Source: Mycobacterium asiaticum DSM 44297 (GTDB lineage Bacteria > Actinomycetota > Actinomycetes > Mycobacteriales > Mycobacteriaceae). From it: a stretch of 64,000 nucleotides of DNA. Each line of letters starts with the position of its first letter. Position 1 is the stretch's first letter. The position numbers were made by a program, and so were the translations under genes. The stretch spans positions 1,963,670-2,027,669 of the forward strand of contig NZ_HG964936.1 in NCBI RefSeq assembly GCF_000613245.1. The letters are read 5' to 3'. The notes beneath the pieces were generated by a model, which did not search any database, was not told the origin of the DNA, and worked only from the letters and a program-made list of their open reading frames with translations. Shown here in pieces: positions 29,650 to 42,326 of the stretch.

Positions 29650-30386
29650 AAATCCGAACCGAGCTGGACGCTGCCGTGCCCGCGGCCGGTGCTGCCGGGT
29701 CGGATGGTCACACCCGCCGCGCGATCGTGCGGTTGCTGCTGGAATCCGGCTCGATTACTGCCGGCGAGATCGGCGAGCGTTTGAGCCTGACCGCCGCCGG
29801 GGTTCGGCGTCACCTCGACGCGCTGATCGAGGCCGGTGACGCCGAGTCCGTGCCTGCCGCGCCATGGCAGCAGGTCGGACGTGGCCGGCCGGCCAAGCGC
29901 TACCGGTTGACGGCGGCGGGCCGCGGCAAGCTCGACCACGCCTACGACGATCTGGCCGCCGCGGCGATGCGTCAATTGCGGGAGATTGGCGGCGACGAGG
30001 CCGTGCGGAAATTCGCCAGGCGCCGCATCGACGCGCTACTGGCCGATGTCGACGCGGCGGAGGGGCCGGACGAGGCCGCTGTGGAAGCCGCTTCGGAGCG
30101 GATCGCCAACGCGTTGACGAAGGCGGGCTACGTCGCTACCACCACCCGGGTGGGCGGGCCCATCCACGGTGTGCAAATCTGCCAGCACCACTGCCCAGTC
30201 GCTCATGTCGCCGAGGAATTCCCGGAATTGTGCGAAGCCGAGCAGCAAGCCATGTCGGACGTGCTCGGCACCCACGTACAGCTGCTGGCGACCATCGTCA
30301 ACGGCGACTGCGCCTGCACCACCCACGTACCACTTACCCCGGCGCCCAGCCCGCGCTCAACCACCAACAAAGGAGCGTCCTCATGA
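29646..30386 (+). CDS. sufR: Fe-S cluster-sensing repressor SufR
   Basis: The 246-residue protein has an N-terminal winged helix-turn-helix (about residues 20-95; [24 protein letters not shown]). A C-terminal Cys set, C179, C183, C196, C222 and C224, suits a redox-active Fe-S cluster. I chose the GTG at 29646, since upstream in-frame sequence is antisense to mptB. It is the first gene of the suf operon (Rv1460), overlapping sufB by ATGA. Known family members repress suf and respond to cluster status. Confidence 0.93.
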   Translation: MKIRTELDAAVPAAGAAGSDGHTRRAIVRLLLESGSITAGEIGERLSLTAAGVRRHLDALIEAGDAESVPAAPWQQVGRGRPAKRYRLTAAGRGKLDHAYDDLAAAAMRQLREIGGDEAVRKFARRRIDALLADVDAAEGPDEAAVEAASERIANALTKAGYVATTTRVGGPIHGVQICQHHCPVAHVAEEFPELCEAEQQAMSDVLGTHVQLLATIVNGDCACTTHVPLTPAPSPRSTTNKGASS

Positions 30387-31822
30387 CACTCGAAGCCGCA
30401 CGGACCGCCGAGCCGCTCACCCAGGAGCAGACCATCGACTCGCTCGGCCGGTACGGCTACGGCTGGGCCGACTCCGACGTGGCCGGTGCCAGCGCGCAGC
30501 GGGGGTTGTCCGAGGCGGTGGTGCGTGACATCTCCGCGAAGAAGAACGAGCCCGAGTGGATGCTCGAGACCCGCCTGAAGGCCCTGCGCACGTTCGACAA
30601 GAAGCCGATGCCGAACTGGGGATCCAACCTCGAAGGAATCGACTTCGACAACATCAAGTACTTCGTGCGCTCCACCGAAAAGCAGGCGGCCAGCTGGGAA
30701 GAGCTGCCCGAAGACATCCGCAACACCTACGACCGGCTCGGCATCCCCGAGGCCGAAAAGCAGCGTCTTGTTGCCGGTGTGGCGGCGCAGTACGAATCCG
30801 AGGTCGTCTACCACCAGATCCGCGAGGACCTGGAGGCCCAGGGTGTCATCTTCCTGGACACCGACACCGGCCTGCGTGAGCACCCGGAGATCTTCCAGCA
30901 ATACTTCGGCACCGTGATCCCGGCCGGTGACAACAAGTTCTCGGCGCTCAACACCGCCGTGTGGAGTGGCGGCTCGTTCATCTACGTCCCGCCGGGAGTG
31001 CACGTCGACATCCCGCTGCAGGCCTACTTCCGGATCAACACCGAGAACATGGGCCAGTTCGAGCGCACGCTGATCATCGTCGACGAGAACGCCTATGTGC
31101 ACTACATCGAGGGCTGCACCGCGCCGATCTACAAGTCGGACTCGCTGCACTCCGCGGTGGTCGAGATCATCGTGAAGCCAGGTGGCCGTTGCCGTTACAC
31201 GACGATCCAGAACTGGTCGAACAACGTCTACAACCTGGTCACCAAGCGCGCCCGCGCCGAGGCCGGCGCCACCATGGAGTGGGTCGACGGCAACATCGGG
31301 TCGAAGGTGACGATGAAGTACCCGGCAGTCTGGATGACCGGCGAGCACGCCAAGGGCGAGGTACTGTCGATCGCGTTCGCCGGCGAGGACCAGCACCAGG
31401 ACACCGGCGCCAAGATGCTGCATCTCGCGCCGAACACGTCGAGCAACATCGTGTCCAAGTCGGTGGCCCGCGGTGGCGGCCGCACCTCCTACCGCGGTCT
31501 GGTGCAGGTGAACAAAGGAGCGCATGGGTCGCGCTCCTCTGTGAAATGCGATGCGCTGCTGGTCGATACGATCAGCCGCAGCGACACCTACCCCTACGTC
31601 GACATCCGCGAGGACGACGTCACGATGGGCCACGAGGCCACCGTCTCCAAGGTCAGCGAGAACCAGCTGTTCTACCTGATGAGTCGCGGCATGACCGAAG
31701 ACGAGGCCATGGCAATGGTGGTGCGCGGCTTCGTCGAGCCGATCGCCAAGGAACTGCCGATGGAGTACGCGCTGGAGCTCAACCGGTTGATCGAGTTGCA
31801 GATGGAGGGCTCTGTGGGATGA
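30383..31822 (+). CDS. sufB: Fe-S cluster scaffold protein SufB, intein-free
   Basis: SufB is the main scaffold of the SufBCD complex in the cytosol. The 479-residue protein is continuous: the helical N-domain is followed by the beta-helix core ([31 protein letters not shown] with its conserved Cys) and the C-terminal [23 protein letters not shown]. The M. tuberculosis homologue Rv1461 carries a roughly 360-residue intein, and none is present here. The ribosome site AAAGGAGCG lies before the ATG. It overlaps sufR and sufD by 4 bases each. Confidence 0.97.
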   Translation: MTLEAARTAEPLTQEQTIDSLGRYGYGWADSDVAGASAQRGLSEAVVRDISAKKNEPEWMLETRLKALRTFDKKPMPNWGSNLEGIDFDNIKYFVRSTEKQAASWEELPEDIRNTYDRLGIPEAEKQRLVAGVAAQYESEVVYHQIREDLEAQGVIFLDTDTGLREHPEIFQQYFGTVIPAGDNKFSALNTAVWSGGSFIYVPPGVHVDIPLQAYFRINTENMGQFERTLIIVDENAYVHYIEGCTAPIYKSDSLHSAVVEIIVKPGGRCRYTTIQNWSNNVYNLVTKRARAEAGATMEWVDGNIGSKVTMKYPAVWMTGEHAKGEVLSIAFAGEDQHQDTGAKMLHLAPNTSSNIVSKSVARGGGRTSYRGLVQVNKGAHGSRSSVKCDALLVDTISRSDTYPYVDIREDDVTMGHEATVSKVSENQLFYLMSRGMTEDEAMAMVVRGFVEPIAKELPMEYALELNRLIELQMEGSVG

Positions 31823-32995
31823 CGAGTCCTACGACCGCTCCCACGGGATCAGCCGCCGCCGCACTCAACAAAGGAGAGTTGTTCTCCTCCTTCGATGTCG
31901 AAGCCTTCGAGGTGCCGCACGGCCGGGATGAGATCTGGCGGTTCACGCCGCTGAAGCGGCTGCGCGGTCTGCACGACGGGTCCGCCCATGCCACCGGCAA
32001 CGCCACGATCACCGTCAGCGAGCACAAAGGCGTACAGACCGAGAGGGTGCACCGCGGTGACGAACGGCTCGGCGAGGGCGGCGTCCCCGCGGATCGCATT
32101 GCCGCGCAAGCTTTTTCGTCGTTCAACTCCGCGACCCTGGTTAGCGTCGCCCGCGACACCCAGGTCGCCGAGCCGGTGAACGTCACCGTCACCGGTCCCG
32201 GAGCCGGCGCGGTCGCGTACGGGCATCTGCAGATCCGGGTGGCTGAACTGGCGGAGGCCGTCGTCGTCATCGACCACAAGGGCAGTGGAACCTACGCCGA
32301 CAACGTGGAATTCGTCGTCGACGATGCCGCCCGACTCACCGTCATCTCGATTGCCGATTGGGCGGACGACATGGTGCACGTCAGCGCTCATCACGCGCGG
32401 CTCGGCAAGGATGCGGTGCTGCGCCACGTCACCGTCACGCTTGGCGGCGAGGTGGTTCGGACCGCCACCAACGTGCGGTTCGCCGGACCCGGCGGTGACG
32501 CGGACCTGCTGGGTTTGTACTTCGCCGACGACGGCCAGCACCTCGAATCGCGGCTGCTGGTCGACCACGCCCAGCCGGACTGCCGGTCCAACGTGTTGTA
32601 CAAGGGTGCGCTGCAAGGGGATCCGTCCTCGCGGTTACCCGACGCACACACCGTGTGGGTGGGAGATGTGCTGATCCGCGCCGAAGCCACCGGCACCGAC
32701 ACGTTTGAGATGAACCGCAATCTGGTGCTCACCGACGGCGCCCGCGCCGACTCGGTGCCCAACCTGGAGATCGAGACCGGCGAGATCGTCGGCGCCGGGC
32801 ACGCCAGCGCCACCGGACGATTCGACGACGAGCAACTGTTCTACCTGCGCTCCCGCGGCATCCCCGAAGAGCAGGCCCGCCGCCTGGTGATTCGCGGGTT
32901 CTTCGGCGAAATCATCGCCAAGATCGCGGTGCCCGAGATCCGGGAGCGCTTGACCGACGCCATCGAACACGAACTGGAAATAACGGAAAAACAGT

Positions 32996-35024
<2,029 letters not shown>

Positions 35025-35026
35025 CG

Positions 35027-35488
35027 GTGCGTCTCGAGCAGATCTACCAGGACGTGATCCTGGACCATTACAAGCACCCGCATAACCGCGGGCTGCGCGA
35101 ACCATTCGCCGCCGAGGTGTCCCACGTCAACCCCGTCTGTGGTGACGAGGTCACGCTGCGAGTCGCGCTCTCTGACGACGGCGCGACCGTCTCCGACATC
35201 TCCTACGACGGGCAGGGGTGTTCGATCAGTCAAGCCTCGACATCGGTGCTGACCGAGCAGGTGATCGGGCAGAGCGTGCCCGAAGCGCTGCGCACCCTCG
35301 ATGCGTTCACCGAGATGGTCTCTTCGCGCGGGAACGTGCAGGGTGACGAGGACGTTTTGGGTGACGGAGTAGCGTTCGCAGGAGTGGCCAAGTATCCGGC
35401 GCGGGTGAAATGTGCGCTGCTCGGCTGGATGGCGTTCAAAGACGCCCTGGCGCAGGCCCACGCGATCCTCGAGGAGGTTGACCAATGA
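35027..35488 (+). CDS. sufU: SufU, zinc-dependent sulfurtransferase partner of SufS
   Basis: The 153-residue IscU-like protein keeps Cys38, Asp40, Cys65 and Cys129, the expected zinc or persulfide ligands. It has the 18-20 residue insertion before the last Cys that separates SufU from IscU. In Gram-positive bacteria SufU accepts persulfide from SufS. The GTG start is at 35027 and it overlaps the next gene by 4 bases. It is the Rv1465 homologue. Confidence 0.93.
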   Translation: MRLEQIYQDVILDHYKHPHNRGLREPFAAEVSHVNPVCGDEVTLRVALSDDGATVSDISYDGQGCSISQASTSVLTEQVIGQSVPEALRTLDAFTEMVSSRGNVQGDEDVLGDGVAFAGVAKYPARVKCALLGWMAFKDALAQAHAILEEVDQ

Positions 35489-35853
35489 GCGAGACCACCG
35501 CGCCCGGTAGCGACACCAGCGCGTCCGACCAGAATTTCCTCGCCGAAGTCGAGGAGGCGATGCGCGACGTGGTCGACCCGGAACTGGGCATCAACGTCGT
35601 CGACCTCGGCCTGGTCTACGGGATGAATCTCGAAGAGGGCGACGAGGGAACCATCGCGCTCATCGACATGACACTGACGTCCGCGGCCTGCCCGCTCACC
35701 GACGTCATCGAAGACCAGTCGCGATCCGCGCTGGTGGGCGCCGGCCTGGTCGACGAGATCCGGATCAACTGGGTCTGGAATCCGCCGTGGGGTCCGGACA
35801 AGATCACCGAAGAGGGCCGCGAGCAGCTGCGCGCGCTCGGTTTCACCGTCTGA
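35485..35853 (+). CDS. sufT: SufT-type Fe-S maturation factor (DUF59/MIP18)
   Basis: The 122-residue protein is a DUF59 domain with DPELGINVVDLGLVYGM and the conserved Cys in LTSAACPLTD. SufT-like proteins help insert or carry Fe-S clusters. It is the last gene of the suf operon (Rv1466). The ATG overlaps the sufU stop. The first 20 residues are low-complexity and probably disordered. Confidence 0.9.
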   Translation: MSETTAPGSDTSASDQNFLAEVEEAMRDVVDPELGINVVDLGLVYGMNLEEGDEGTIALIDMTLTSAACPLTDVIEDQSRSALVGAGLVDEIRINWVWNPPWGPDKITEEGREQLRALGFTV

Positions 35854-35990
35854 GCCAACTCGGCGGCGCGGTATCTCGGTGTCGAGGACGCAATGCTATT
35901 GCCGGCCAAGCATTTCTTTCAGGACGCTTGCCCGAGAGAAGTCGCCCCAGCGGTGGCTCGCATCGTAAAGGACGGCGGTTAGGTCGGTCA

Positions 35991-36704
35991 TCATCCGCCG
36001 TGCCCGTGTGGCTTACCACCGGGCCCACACTTGCCGTCGACCGCCGGTCGCAGGCTGATGGAGCTCGCCTGCAGCACGCCGCCGTCGCCCTGAGTTCCTC
36101 GCGCGGTCAGGCATTTGCCCGCGGTGATGGCTTGGCTGGTCGCGGGGTTCTGTTTGGTGTAGCGGGTTTTGGTGGTGACGGTGGCCGACGCCGGGGCGGC
36201 ATCGGTGGTGATGTTGAGGGTGCTACCGGTGACGGACGCGACGGTGCCGTTGATGGCCGGGCGTTTGGCGGGTTCCTTGGGCTGCGGGCACTTGCCGTCG
36301 GCCGCGGGACTGATCCGCACCATGGTTGCGGTGGCGGGCTGACCGTTCGGAGCTTCCCGGGTCAGCACGGTGACGCAACTGCCCGGGGTGACATCGGTCA
36401 GCACTGCGGGGGTGACCTCGGTGATCTTGGTTGACGGCGTGAAATCGACTGTCGCGCTGGTGTTTCCCTGGTCATTCTGTTGCGTCACCTGTGCCGCGCT
36501 GCCTGAGACCGATGCGATGAGTCCGCTGACCCGGGATTGGCCTTCGGGCGGCGGTGCCGCGGCTGCCGTCGATGTGCTCGACGTGGCCGATGGTGCGGGC
36601 GGACCGGCCTTGTTCGACGAGCCGCAAGCGGCGACCGACAGCGCGGTTATCGCTGCGAGCGTCAAGACGGCGAACCGGGCGGGCCGGTGAGTGCGCGAAG
36701 ACAT
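35991..36704 (-). CDS. Lipoprotein with two DUF5666-like repeats
   Basis: The 237-residue protein has a basic N-terminus, a hydrophobic stretch and a lipobox, LSVAACGS, with the lipidated Cys at C27. A Ser/Thr/Ala-rich linker follows. Two repeats then begin RVSGLIASVSGS and AINGTVASVTGS and end with near-identical PAADGKC and PAVDGKC. They resemble the DUF5666 beta-domain. It should be anchored on the outer face of the plasma membrane. The function is unknown. The TTG at 36707 could precede the ATG. It is tail to tail with the suf operon, with only 137 bases between. Confidence 0.8.
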   Translation of the reverse strand: MSSRTHRPARFAVLTLAAITALSVAACGSSNKAGPPAPSATSSTSTAAAAPPPEGQSRVSGLIASVSGSAAQVTQQNDQGNTSATVDFTPSTKITEVTPAVLTDVTPGSCVTVLTREAPNGQPATATMVRISPAADGKCPQPKEPAKRPAINGTVASVTGSTLNITTDAAPASATVTTKTRYTKQNPATSQAITAGKCLTARGTQGDGGVLQASSISLRPAVDGKCGPGGKPHGHGG

Positions 36705-36776
36705 CAAAGCTGCTCCAATCGTGGGCTAGTCCCAACAAGCGGGTCTACCCGCGGCAGCTTTGTACTAGCTGTGTGT

Positions 36777-38606
36777 TTAGAAGGCGTCTTCTGGCATGCG
36801 CATGATTTCGTCGTCAATTTGTTCGATGACGCTGCGCACTCCGCTTAGCTTGGGCAGCATGTTCTTGGCGAAGAACGCCGACACCGCGACCTTCCCCTGA
36901 TAGAACGCCCGGTCGCCGTCCGATGGTTCGCCCGCCAGCGCCGCCTGCGCCACATTGGCTTGGTCCAGCAGTCGCCAGCCGATCAGCAGGTCCCCGACGG
37001 CCAACAGGTAGCGCGTTGAGCCCAAACCCACCTTGTAGATGTCGGTGGGGTGTTGGGCGGCCGACATCAGGTATCCCATCAGCGCGGTGGTCATGGCCGT
37101 CACGTCTTCAAGTGCGCGCTGGACCAATTCGGATTGATCCTTAAGAGATTCGTCGGTGTTCTCCAGGGTCTTGTTGATCTGAGTCGTCACGTGCTGCAGC
37201 GCCCGGCCGTGGTCCCGCACGATCTTGCGGAAGAAGAAGTCCAGCGCCTGAATAGCGGTGGTGCCCTCGTAGAGCGAATCGATCTTCGAGTCGCGGATGT
37301 ACTGCTCGAGGGGATAATCGGTCAGGAAGCCCGAGCCACCCAGTGTCTGCAGCGACTCGGTCAGGATCTCGTAGGCACGTTCGGATCCCACGCCTTTGAC
37401 GATGGGCAGCAGCAGATCATCCACACGGTGTGCCATGTCGTGATCGGCACCCGAAACACGTTCTGCCACAGCGTCATCCTGGTGTGCCGCGGCGTAGAGG
37501 TACAGCGCCCGCAGGCCTTCGGCGTAAGCCTTCTGGGTCATGAGGCTGCGACGCACATCGGGGTGGTGCATGATCGTCACCCGCGGCGCGGTCTTGTCCG
37601 TCATCTGCGTCAGGTCCGCGCCCTGGATCCGTTCCTTGGCATAGGCGAGGGCGTTCAGGTAGCCAGTCGACAGGGTGCCCGCCGATTTGACGCCGATCGT
37701 CATGCGCGCGTGCTCGATGACGGTGAACATTTGCGCGATCCCGTTGTGCACGCCGCCGACCAGATACCCGACGGCAGGCACATCCGTGGCCCCGAACGTG
37801 ACCTCGCACGTGGGCGAGGACTTCAGGCCCATCTTGTGTTCGAGCCCGGTGACGTATACCCCGTTGCGGGAACCGATTTCGCCGGTGTCGGGGTCGAACA
37901 GGTAGTTGGGCACGTAGAACAGGCTCAGGCCCTTGGTGCCGGGGCCGGCACCCTCAGGGCGCGCCAGTACCAGGTGGAAGATGTTCTCGGCGGTGTCGCC
38001 GACGTCGCCGCCGGAGATGAACCGCTTGACGCCTTCGATATGCCAAGTGCCATCGGGTTGTTCGATCGCCTTGGCGCGGCCGGCGCCCACATCGGAACCG
38101 GCATCGGGCTCGGTGAGGACCATGGTGGCCTGCCAACCGCGCTCGATTCCCAAAGCGGCCCAACGCTTCTGTTCGTCGTTGCCTTCGACGAACAGCGACT
38201 GCGAAAACACCGGGCCGAGGTTGAAGAAGCACACCGACGGGTTGGCGCAATAGATCATCTCGTTGACAGCCCAGGTCAGCGGCGGGGGAGCGGCCATGCC
38301 GCCGATCTCCTCGGCCATGCCGAGCCGCCACCACTCGGCGTCCTTGATCGCCTGCACCGTCTTCACCAACTCCGGAGCGACGCTGATGCTGTGCGTCGCC
38401 GGGTCGAACACCGGCGGGTTACGGTCGGCGAAGGCAAACGTTTCGGCAACCGGCCCTTCGGCCAATCTGGCCGCCTCGGACAGGATCGTGCGGACCGTGT
38501 CGACGTCCAGGTCGGCGTAATCACCGGTGCCCAGGACGGCGCCGACATCGAGAACTTCGAGCAGGTTGAACTCGAGATCACGGACGTTGGCGATGTAATG
38601 CCCCAC
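36777..38606 (-). CDS. fadE15: Acyl-CoA dehydrogenase FadE15
   Basis: The 609-residue flavoenzyme introduces the alpha-beta double bond in beta-oxidation. It is the long bacterial type, with an extra C-terminal domain (about 470-609). Motifs include [26 protein letters not shown] and the active-site region [15 protein letters not shown]. The GTG at 38606 ([10 protein letters not shown]) has AAGGAA upstream. It matches Rv1467c in size and place. The real substrate chain length cannot be told from sequence. Confidence 0.92.
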   Translation of the reverse strand: MGHYIANVRDLEFNLLEVLDVGAVLGTGDYADLDVDTVRTILSEAARLAEGPVAETFAFADRNPPVFDPATHSISVAPELVKTVQAIKDAEWWRLGMAEEIGGMAAPPPLTWAVNEMIYCANPSVCFFNLGPVFSQSLFVEGNDEQKRWAALGIERGWQATMVLTEPDAGSDVGAGRAKAIEQPDGTWHIEGVKRFISGGDVGDTAENIFHLVLARPEGAGPGTKGLSLFYVPNYLFDPDTGEIGSRNGVYVTGLEHKMGLKSSPTCEVTFGATDVPAVGYLVGGVHNGIAQMFTVIEHARMTIGVKSAGTLSTGYLNALAYAKERIQGADLTQMTDKTAPRVTIMHHPDVRRSLMTQKAYAEGLRALYLYAAAHQDDAVAERVSGADHDMAHRVDDLLLPIVKGVGSERAYEILTESLQTLGGSGFLTDYPLEQYIRDSKIDSLYEGTTAIQALDFFFRKIVRDHGRALQHVTTQINKTLENTDESLKDQSELVQRALEDVTAMTTALMGYLMSAAQHPTDIYKVGLGSTRYLLAVGDLLIGWRLLDQANVAQAALAGEPSDGDRAFYQGKVAVSAFFAKNMLPKLSGVRSVIEQIDDEIMRMPEDAF

Positions 38607-38685
38607 TGCGGTTCCTTCCACTCAGGCTGGTGGGTCCTAAGTGTCTCCGACGCGAAAAAACGTACGCAACCGTAAGTAAGGGCTG

Positions 38686-39615
38686 CTAACCGTTCGCGCC
38701 GTTCTGGCCGAAGAGCAGCCCGCGCTGGCCGCCTTGACCGGGAGTGCTGCCGATGGTGGCGCCGCCGCCGGCACCGCCGTTGCCGACTAAGAGCGCATTT
38801 CCGCCATTGCCACCGCTGCCGCTTAGTGTCCCGCCTCTGCCGCCGTCCCCGCCGTCCCCGATCAGTCCGGCCTGGCCGCCGAACCCACCGTTGCTGGTGC
38901 TACCGCCGCCGCCCCCGGCGCCGCCGTTGCCCACGAGGAATCCGGCGGCGCCGCCGTTGCCGCCACCGCCGAAGGAGAGGGAATTGCCACCCGCACCGCC
39001 GCTGCCAATCAACCATGCCCTACCGCCGGCACCGCCGCCGGCGAATCCGCCGCCGCCCGCGCCCCCATTGCCATAGAAGAATCCGCCGTTGCCTCCGGCG
39101 CCGCCGACTCCGCCAGGAATGCCCTGGCCCCCGGCCCCACCGCTGCCGAACAGCAGCGCGGACCCGCCGCTGCCACCGTTGACGCCGTTTCCGCCGTTTC
39201 CGAACAGGATTCCCCCGCCCTCACCGTTCGGGTTTGCCGCCGTGCCGTCCGCGCCGTTGCCGATCAGCGGGCGATTGAAGAGTGTCCTCGCCGGCGCGTT
39301 GATCGCGTCGAGCACCGGTTGCAGCGGACCCAGGTTCGTCGCCTCCGCGAGCGCGTAAGCGTTCGCACCGCCGGCCATGGTGCGCACGAATTGCTCATGG
39401 AACGACGCAATTTGGGTGCTGATGGCTTGATAGCCCTGGGCGTGTGCGCCGAAGACCGCCGCGACGGCTCTTGAGACTTCATCGGCTCCCGCGGCCACGA
39501 CGGCGGTGGTCTCAGCAGCCGCCGCCGAATTGGCCTCATTGATCAGTGCACCGACGCGGGACAGATTCCCGGCCGCTTGTGAAACGAGATCGGTATTTGC
39601 GACCACGAACGACAT
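38686..39615 (-). CDS. PE_PGRS protein (PE_PGRS29 position)
   Basis: The 309-residue protein starts at an ATG with GGAGGTG upstream. Residues 1-95 form a PE domain (MSFVVANTDLVSQAAGNLSR) followed by the linker LGPLQPVLDAINAPARTLFNRPLIGNG. The rest, to the C-terminus, is PGRS: repeated GGAGG and GNGG units with hydrophobic triplets. The eponymous Pro-Glu near residue 8 is replaced by Thr-Asp. YALAE near residue 90 fits the YxxxD/E export motif of ESX substrates. It lies between fadE15 and ctpD exactly as PE_PGRS29 (Rv1468c). Confidence 0.92.
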   Translation of the reverse strand: MSFVVANTDLVSQAAGNLSRVGALINEANSAAAAETTAVVAAGADEVSRAVAAVFGAHAQGYQAISTQIASFHEQFVRTMAGGANAYALAEATNLGPLQPVLDAINAPARTLFNRPLIGNGADGTAANPNGEGGGILFGNGGNGVNGGSGGSALLFGSGGAGGQGIPGGVGGAGGNGGFFYGNGGAGGGGFAGGGAGGRAWLIGSGGAGGNSLSFGGGGNGGAAGFLVGNGGAGGGGGSTSNGGFGGQAGLIGDGGDGGRGGTLSGSGGNGGNALLVGNGGAGGGATIGSTPGQGGQRGLLFGQNGANG

Positions 39616-39895
39616 CCCGCACCTCCTGCGAAGAGTCTGTAACGGATGAATCGTATCCCTATTTCGCAACATTGATCATGAAATCGTCAGGCATTTTTTC
39701 AAAGGATTCCGCCTGCTCAACGGCGTCTTTCTAGGCCCGCCGCCCATGTCGGGTCATCAACTGAGGTTGCCGTCGTATGCCTTGTGCCAGAGGCCAATTC
39801 AATGACATACCGAGATACAACCGAGACCTCCGCATCGGTCGGTCTCAATACACTCGGTGCAGCCGGACCAATCCCACCCCTGCGAGGCCGCCGGA

Positions 39896-41911
39896 ATGAC
39901 CCTGACCGCCCTGGAAGCGACCGCTTCTGAGGCCACTCTCGCCCGCGTTTCGCCCCGCGTCGCCCGTCCGATGAGTTGGCATGCGGCGCTGTGGTCGGTG
40001 ATGTCGGTGCGCTGGGCGGCGGTCGCGCTGCTGCTTTTCCTGGCCGGCTCGGTGGCTCAGCTCAACGGCGCGCCGCACGCGGTCTGGTGGGCGCTGTATC
40101 TGGTCTGCTATCTGGCCGGCGGCTGGGGTTCGGCATGGGCCGGAGCGCAGGCGCTGCGCAACAAGGCGCTCGACGTGGATCTGCTGATGATCGTCGCCGC
40201 GATCGGAGCGGTTGCGATCGGACAGATCTTCGACGGTGCCTTGCTGATAGTGATTTTCGCGACCTCCGGTGCCCTCGACGAGGTTGCCACCAAGCACACC
40301 GCGGACTCCGTGAGGGGACTACTGGACTTGGCGCCCGACCGAGCCGTGGTGCTCGACGGTGACGGGCGGGAACGGGTGGTGCCTGCCGCCGAGTTGGCGG
40401 TGGGCGACCGCGTGGTGGTCCGGCCCGGTGAGCGAATCCCGGCCGACGCCGCCGTGCTGTCGGGCTCGTCAGAAGTCGACCAGCGTTCCATCACCGGCGA
40501 ATCGATGCCAGTGGCAAAGTCGGCGGGAGATGACGTGTTCGCGGGCACCGTCAACGGGTCGGGCGCATTGCATCTCGTCGTCACCCGCGACCCGTCGCAG
40601 AGCGTGGTCGCCCGGATCGTCCAACTGGTGTCCGAGGCGTCGGCCACCAAAGCCAAAACCCAACTCTTCATTGAACGAATCGAACAGCATTATTCGCTCG
40701 GGGTGGTCGCAGCCACCCTCGCCCTGATCAGCATTCCGCTGATGCTGGGCCAGCCGCTGCAACCAGTTCTGTTGCGCGCCATGACATTCATGATCGTGGC
40801 CTCGCCGTGCGCGGTGGTGCTGGCGACCATGCCGCCGCTGCTGGCCGCGGTGGCCAACGCGGGTCGGCACGGGGTTCTGGTCAAGAGCGCGGTGGTGGTG
40901 GAACACCTCGCCGATGCCAGCATCGTCGCAATGGACAAGACGGGCACGCTGACTTGCGGCACGCCGCGACTCACCACCGTCGAGGCGCTGCGGCCCGAAC
41001 TGTTCGACGTGGCGGCGATTCTCCAATTAGCCGCTGCCGCAGAACAATCCAGTGAGCACCCGCTGGGGCGGGCGGTCGTGGAGGAGGCGCGGCGCCGTCA
41101 GGTCGTGATTCCCGCCGCCGAGGACTTCCGGGCCGTGCCGGGCCGCGGAGTGCGTGCCACCGTGGGCCGCGACTTCGTCGAGGTGTGCAATCCGCACGGC
41201 TACCGTGGGGTTGCCCCGGCCGAATTGGCGTCCATAGTGGCGCTCGGGGCGACCGCCGCCATCGTGCTCGTCAACGGGGTGGCCGTCGGAGTCCTCGGGC
41301 TCACCGATCGGATCCGTGCCGATGCCGCCGGATCCGTGGCGGCGCTGACCGAGCTGACGTCGACACCGCCGGTGCTGTTGACCGGCGACAACGGGCGCGC
41401 GGCGCGGCGGGCCGCCGCCGAGGCCGGGATCGGGGAGGTGCGCGCCGGGCTGCTGCCCGAGCAGAAGGTCGAGGCGGTGCGCGAGTTGCAGGCTGCGGGT
41501 CACCGGGTGCTCGTCGTCGGTGATGGTGTGAACGATGCCCCCGCGATGGCCGCCGCATGGACATCGGTGGCCATGGGTGCCGGCGCCGACCTCACGCTGC
41601 AAACCGCGGACGCCGTCACCGTCGGCGACGAACTCCACGCCATCCCGACACTCGTCGCACTGGCCCGGCAAGCTCGCCGGGTGGTGATGGCCAACCTCGC
41701 CATCGCCGGTACCTGCATCACGGTGCTGGTGTTGTGGGATCTGTTCGGCCAGTTGCCGCTGCCGCTGGGGGTGGCGGGTCATGAAGGGTCGACCTTGCTG
41801 GTCGCGCTGAACGGCATGCGCCTGTTGACCGACCGCAGCTGGCGGGCCGCCATGGCAAGGTTTGCTGGGACGCCGCGGACTCGGGAACAACGACCACCCG
41901 GCGGGCGTTGA
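39896..41911 (+). CDS. ctpD: P1B4-type metal-exporting ATPase CtpD
   Basis: The 671-residue pump has no N-terminal metal-binding domain. The TM metal site reads SPC (IVASPCAVVLATMPP), and HEGST near the C-terminal TM helices completes the P1B4 pattern. The phosphorylated Asp is D347 in DKTGTLT, with TGES and GDGVNDAP also intact. Family members export Co2+, Ni2+ or Fe2+, and CtpD in M. tuberculosis is linked to redox and iron handling with the adjacent thioredoxin. I chose the ATG at 39896 (MTLTALEATA). Confidence 0.94.
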   Translation: MTLTALEATASEATLARVSPRVARPMSWHAALWSVMSVRWAAVALLLFLAGSVAQLNGAPHAVWWALYLVCYLAGGWGSAWAGAQALRNKALDVDLLMIVAAIGAVAIGQIFDGALLIVIFATSGALDEVATKHTADSVRGLLDLAPDRAVVLDGDGRERVVPAAELAVGDRVVVRPGERIPADAAVLSGSSEVDQRSITGESMPVAKSAGDDVFAGTVNGSGALHLVVTRDPSQSVVARIVQLVSEASATKAKTQLFIERIEQHYSLGVVAATLALISIPLMLGQPLQPVLLRAMTFMIVASPCAVVLATMPPLLAAVANAGRHGVLVKSAVVVEHLADASIVAMDKTGTLTCGTPRLTTVEALRPELFDVAAILQLAAAAEQSSEHPLGRAVVEEARRRQVVIPAAEDFRAVPGRGVRATVGRDFVEVCNPHGYRGVAPAELASIVALGATAAIVLVNGVAVGVLGLTDRIRADAAGSVAALTELTSTPPVLLTGDNGRAARRAAAEAGIGEVRAGLLPEQKVEAVRELQAAGHRVLVVGDGVNDAPAMAAAWTSVAMGAGADLTLQTADAVTVGDELHAIPTLVALARQARRVVMANLAIAGTCITVLVLWDLFGQLPLPLGVAGHEGSTLLVALNGMRLLTDRSWRAAMARFAGTPRTREQRPPGGR

Positions 41912-41918
41912 GGGGACT

Positions 41919-42263
41919 GTGAGCACTCAAGACTTAACTGCTGCGCAGTTCAACGAAACCGTCAACGGCAACGACATGGTGCTGGTTGACTTCTGGGCGT
42001 CCTGGTGTGGACCGTGCCGCGCCTTCGCGCCGACGTTCAAGGCCGCCTCGGAGAACCACCCCGACGTGGTGTTTGCCAAGGTTGACACCGAGGCCGAGCA
42101 GGAATTGGCCGCGGCCGCCCAGATCCGCTCGATTCCCACTCTGATGGCTTTCAAAAAGGGCAAGCTGCTGTTCAACCAGCCGGGCGCGCTGCCGCCCGCA
42201 GCGCTGGAAGACCTGGTGCAGCAACTCAAGGCCTACGAGTTCGACGAAGCCACCGAAGTCTGA
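41919..42263 (+). CDS. trxB1: Thioredoxin (Rv1471 type)
   Basis: The 114-residue single-domain thioredoxin has the active site WASWCGPC (C30 and C33) and the cis-Pro segment IRSIPTLMAF. The GTG start is seven bases after the ctpD stop, so the two are probably one transcript. Only one thioredoxin is present here, while M. tuberculosis has Rv1470 and Rv1471 in this place from memory. It resembles Rv1471 most. Confidence 0.9.
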   Translation: MSTQDLTAAQFNETVNGNDMVLVDFWASWCGPCRAFAPTFKAASENHPDVVFAKVDTEAEQELAAAAQIRSIPTLMAFKKGKLLFNQPGALPPAALEDLVQQLKAYEFDEATEV

Positions 42264-42326
42264 GCCTGCGGCGTACGCGACTTCGCCAGCGCCGCAGCAA
42301 TCTCGGGCTTGCGTTACCGTTCAAAG

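Noticed and set aside
35854..35990. In-frame continuation after the sufT stop (to RIVKDGG-stop)
   Set aside because: The 40-odd codons after the TGA read cleanly but match nothing I know and have no start with a ribosome site. Chance or a gene remnant cannot be told apart.
38700..39250. Dense GGC/GCC repeats that look like a tandem array
   Set aside because: They encode the PGRS glycine repeats of the PE_PGRS protein, and spacing and sequence are not those of CRISPR or minisatellites.
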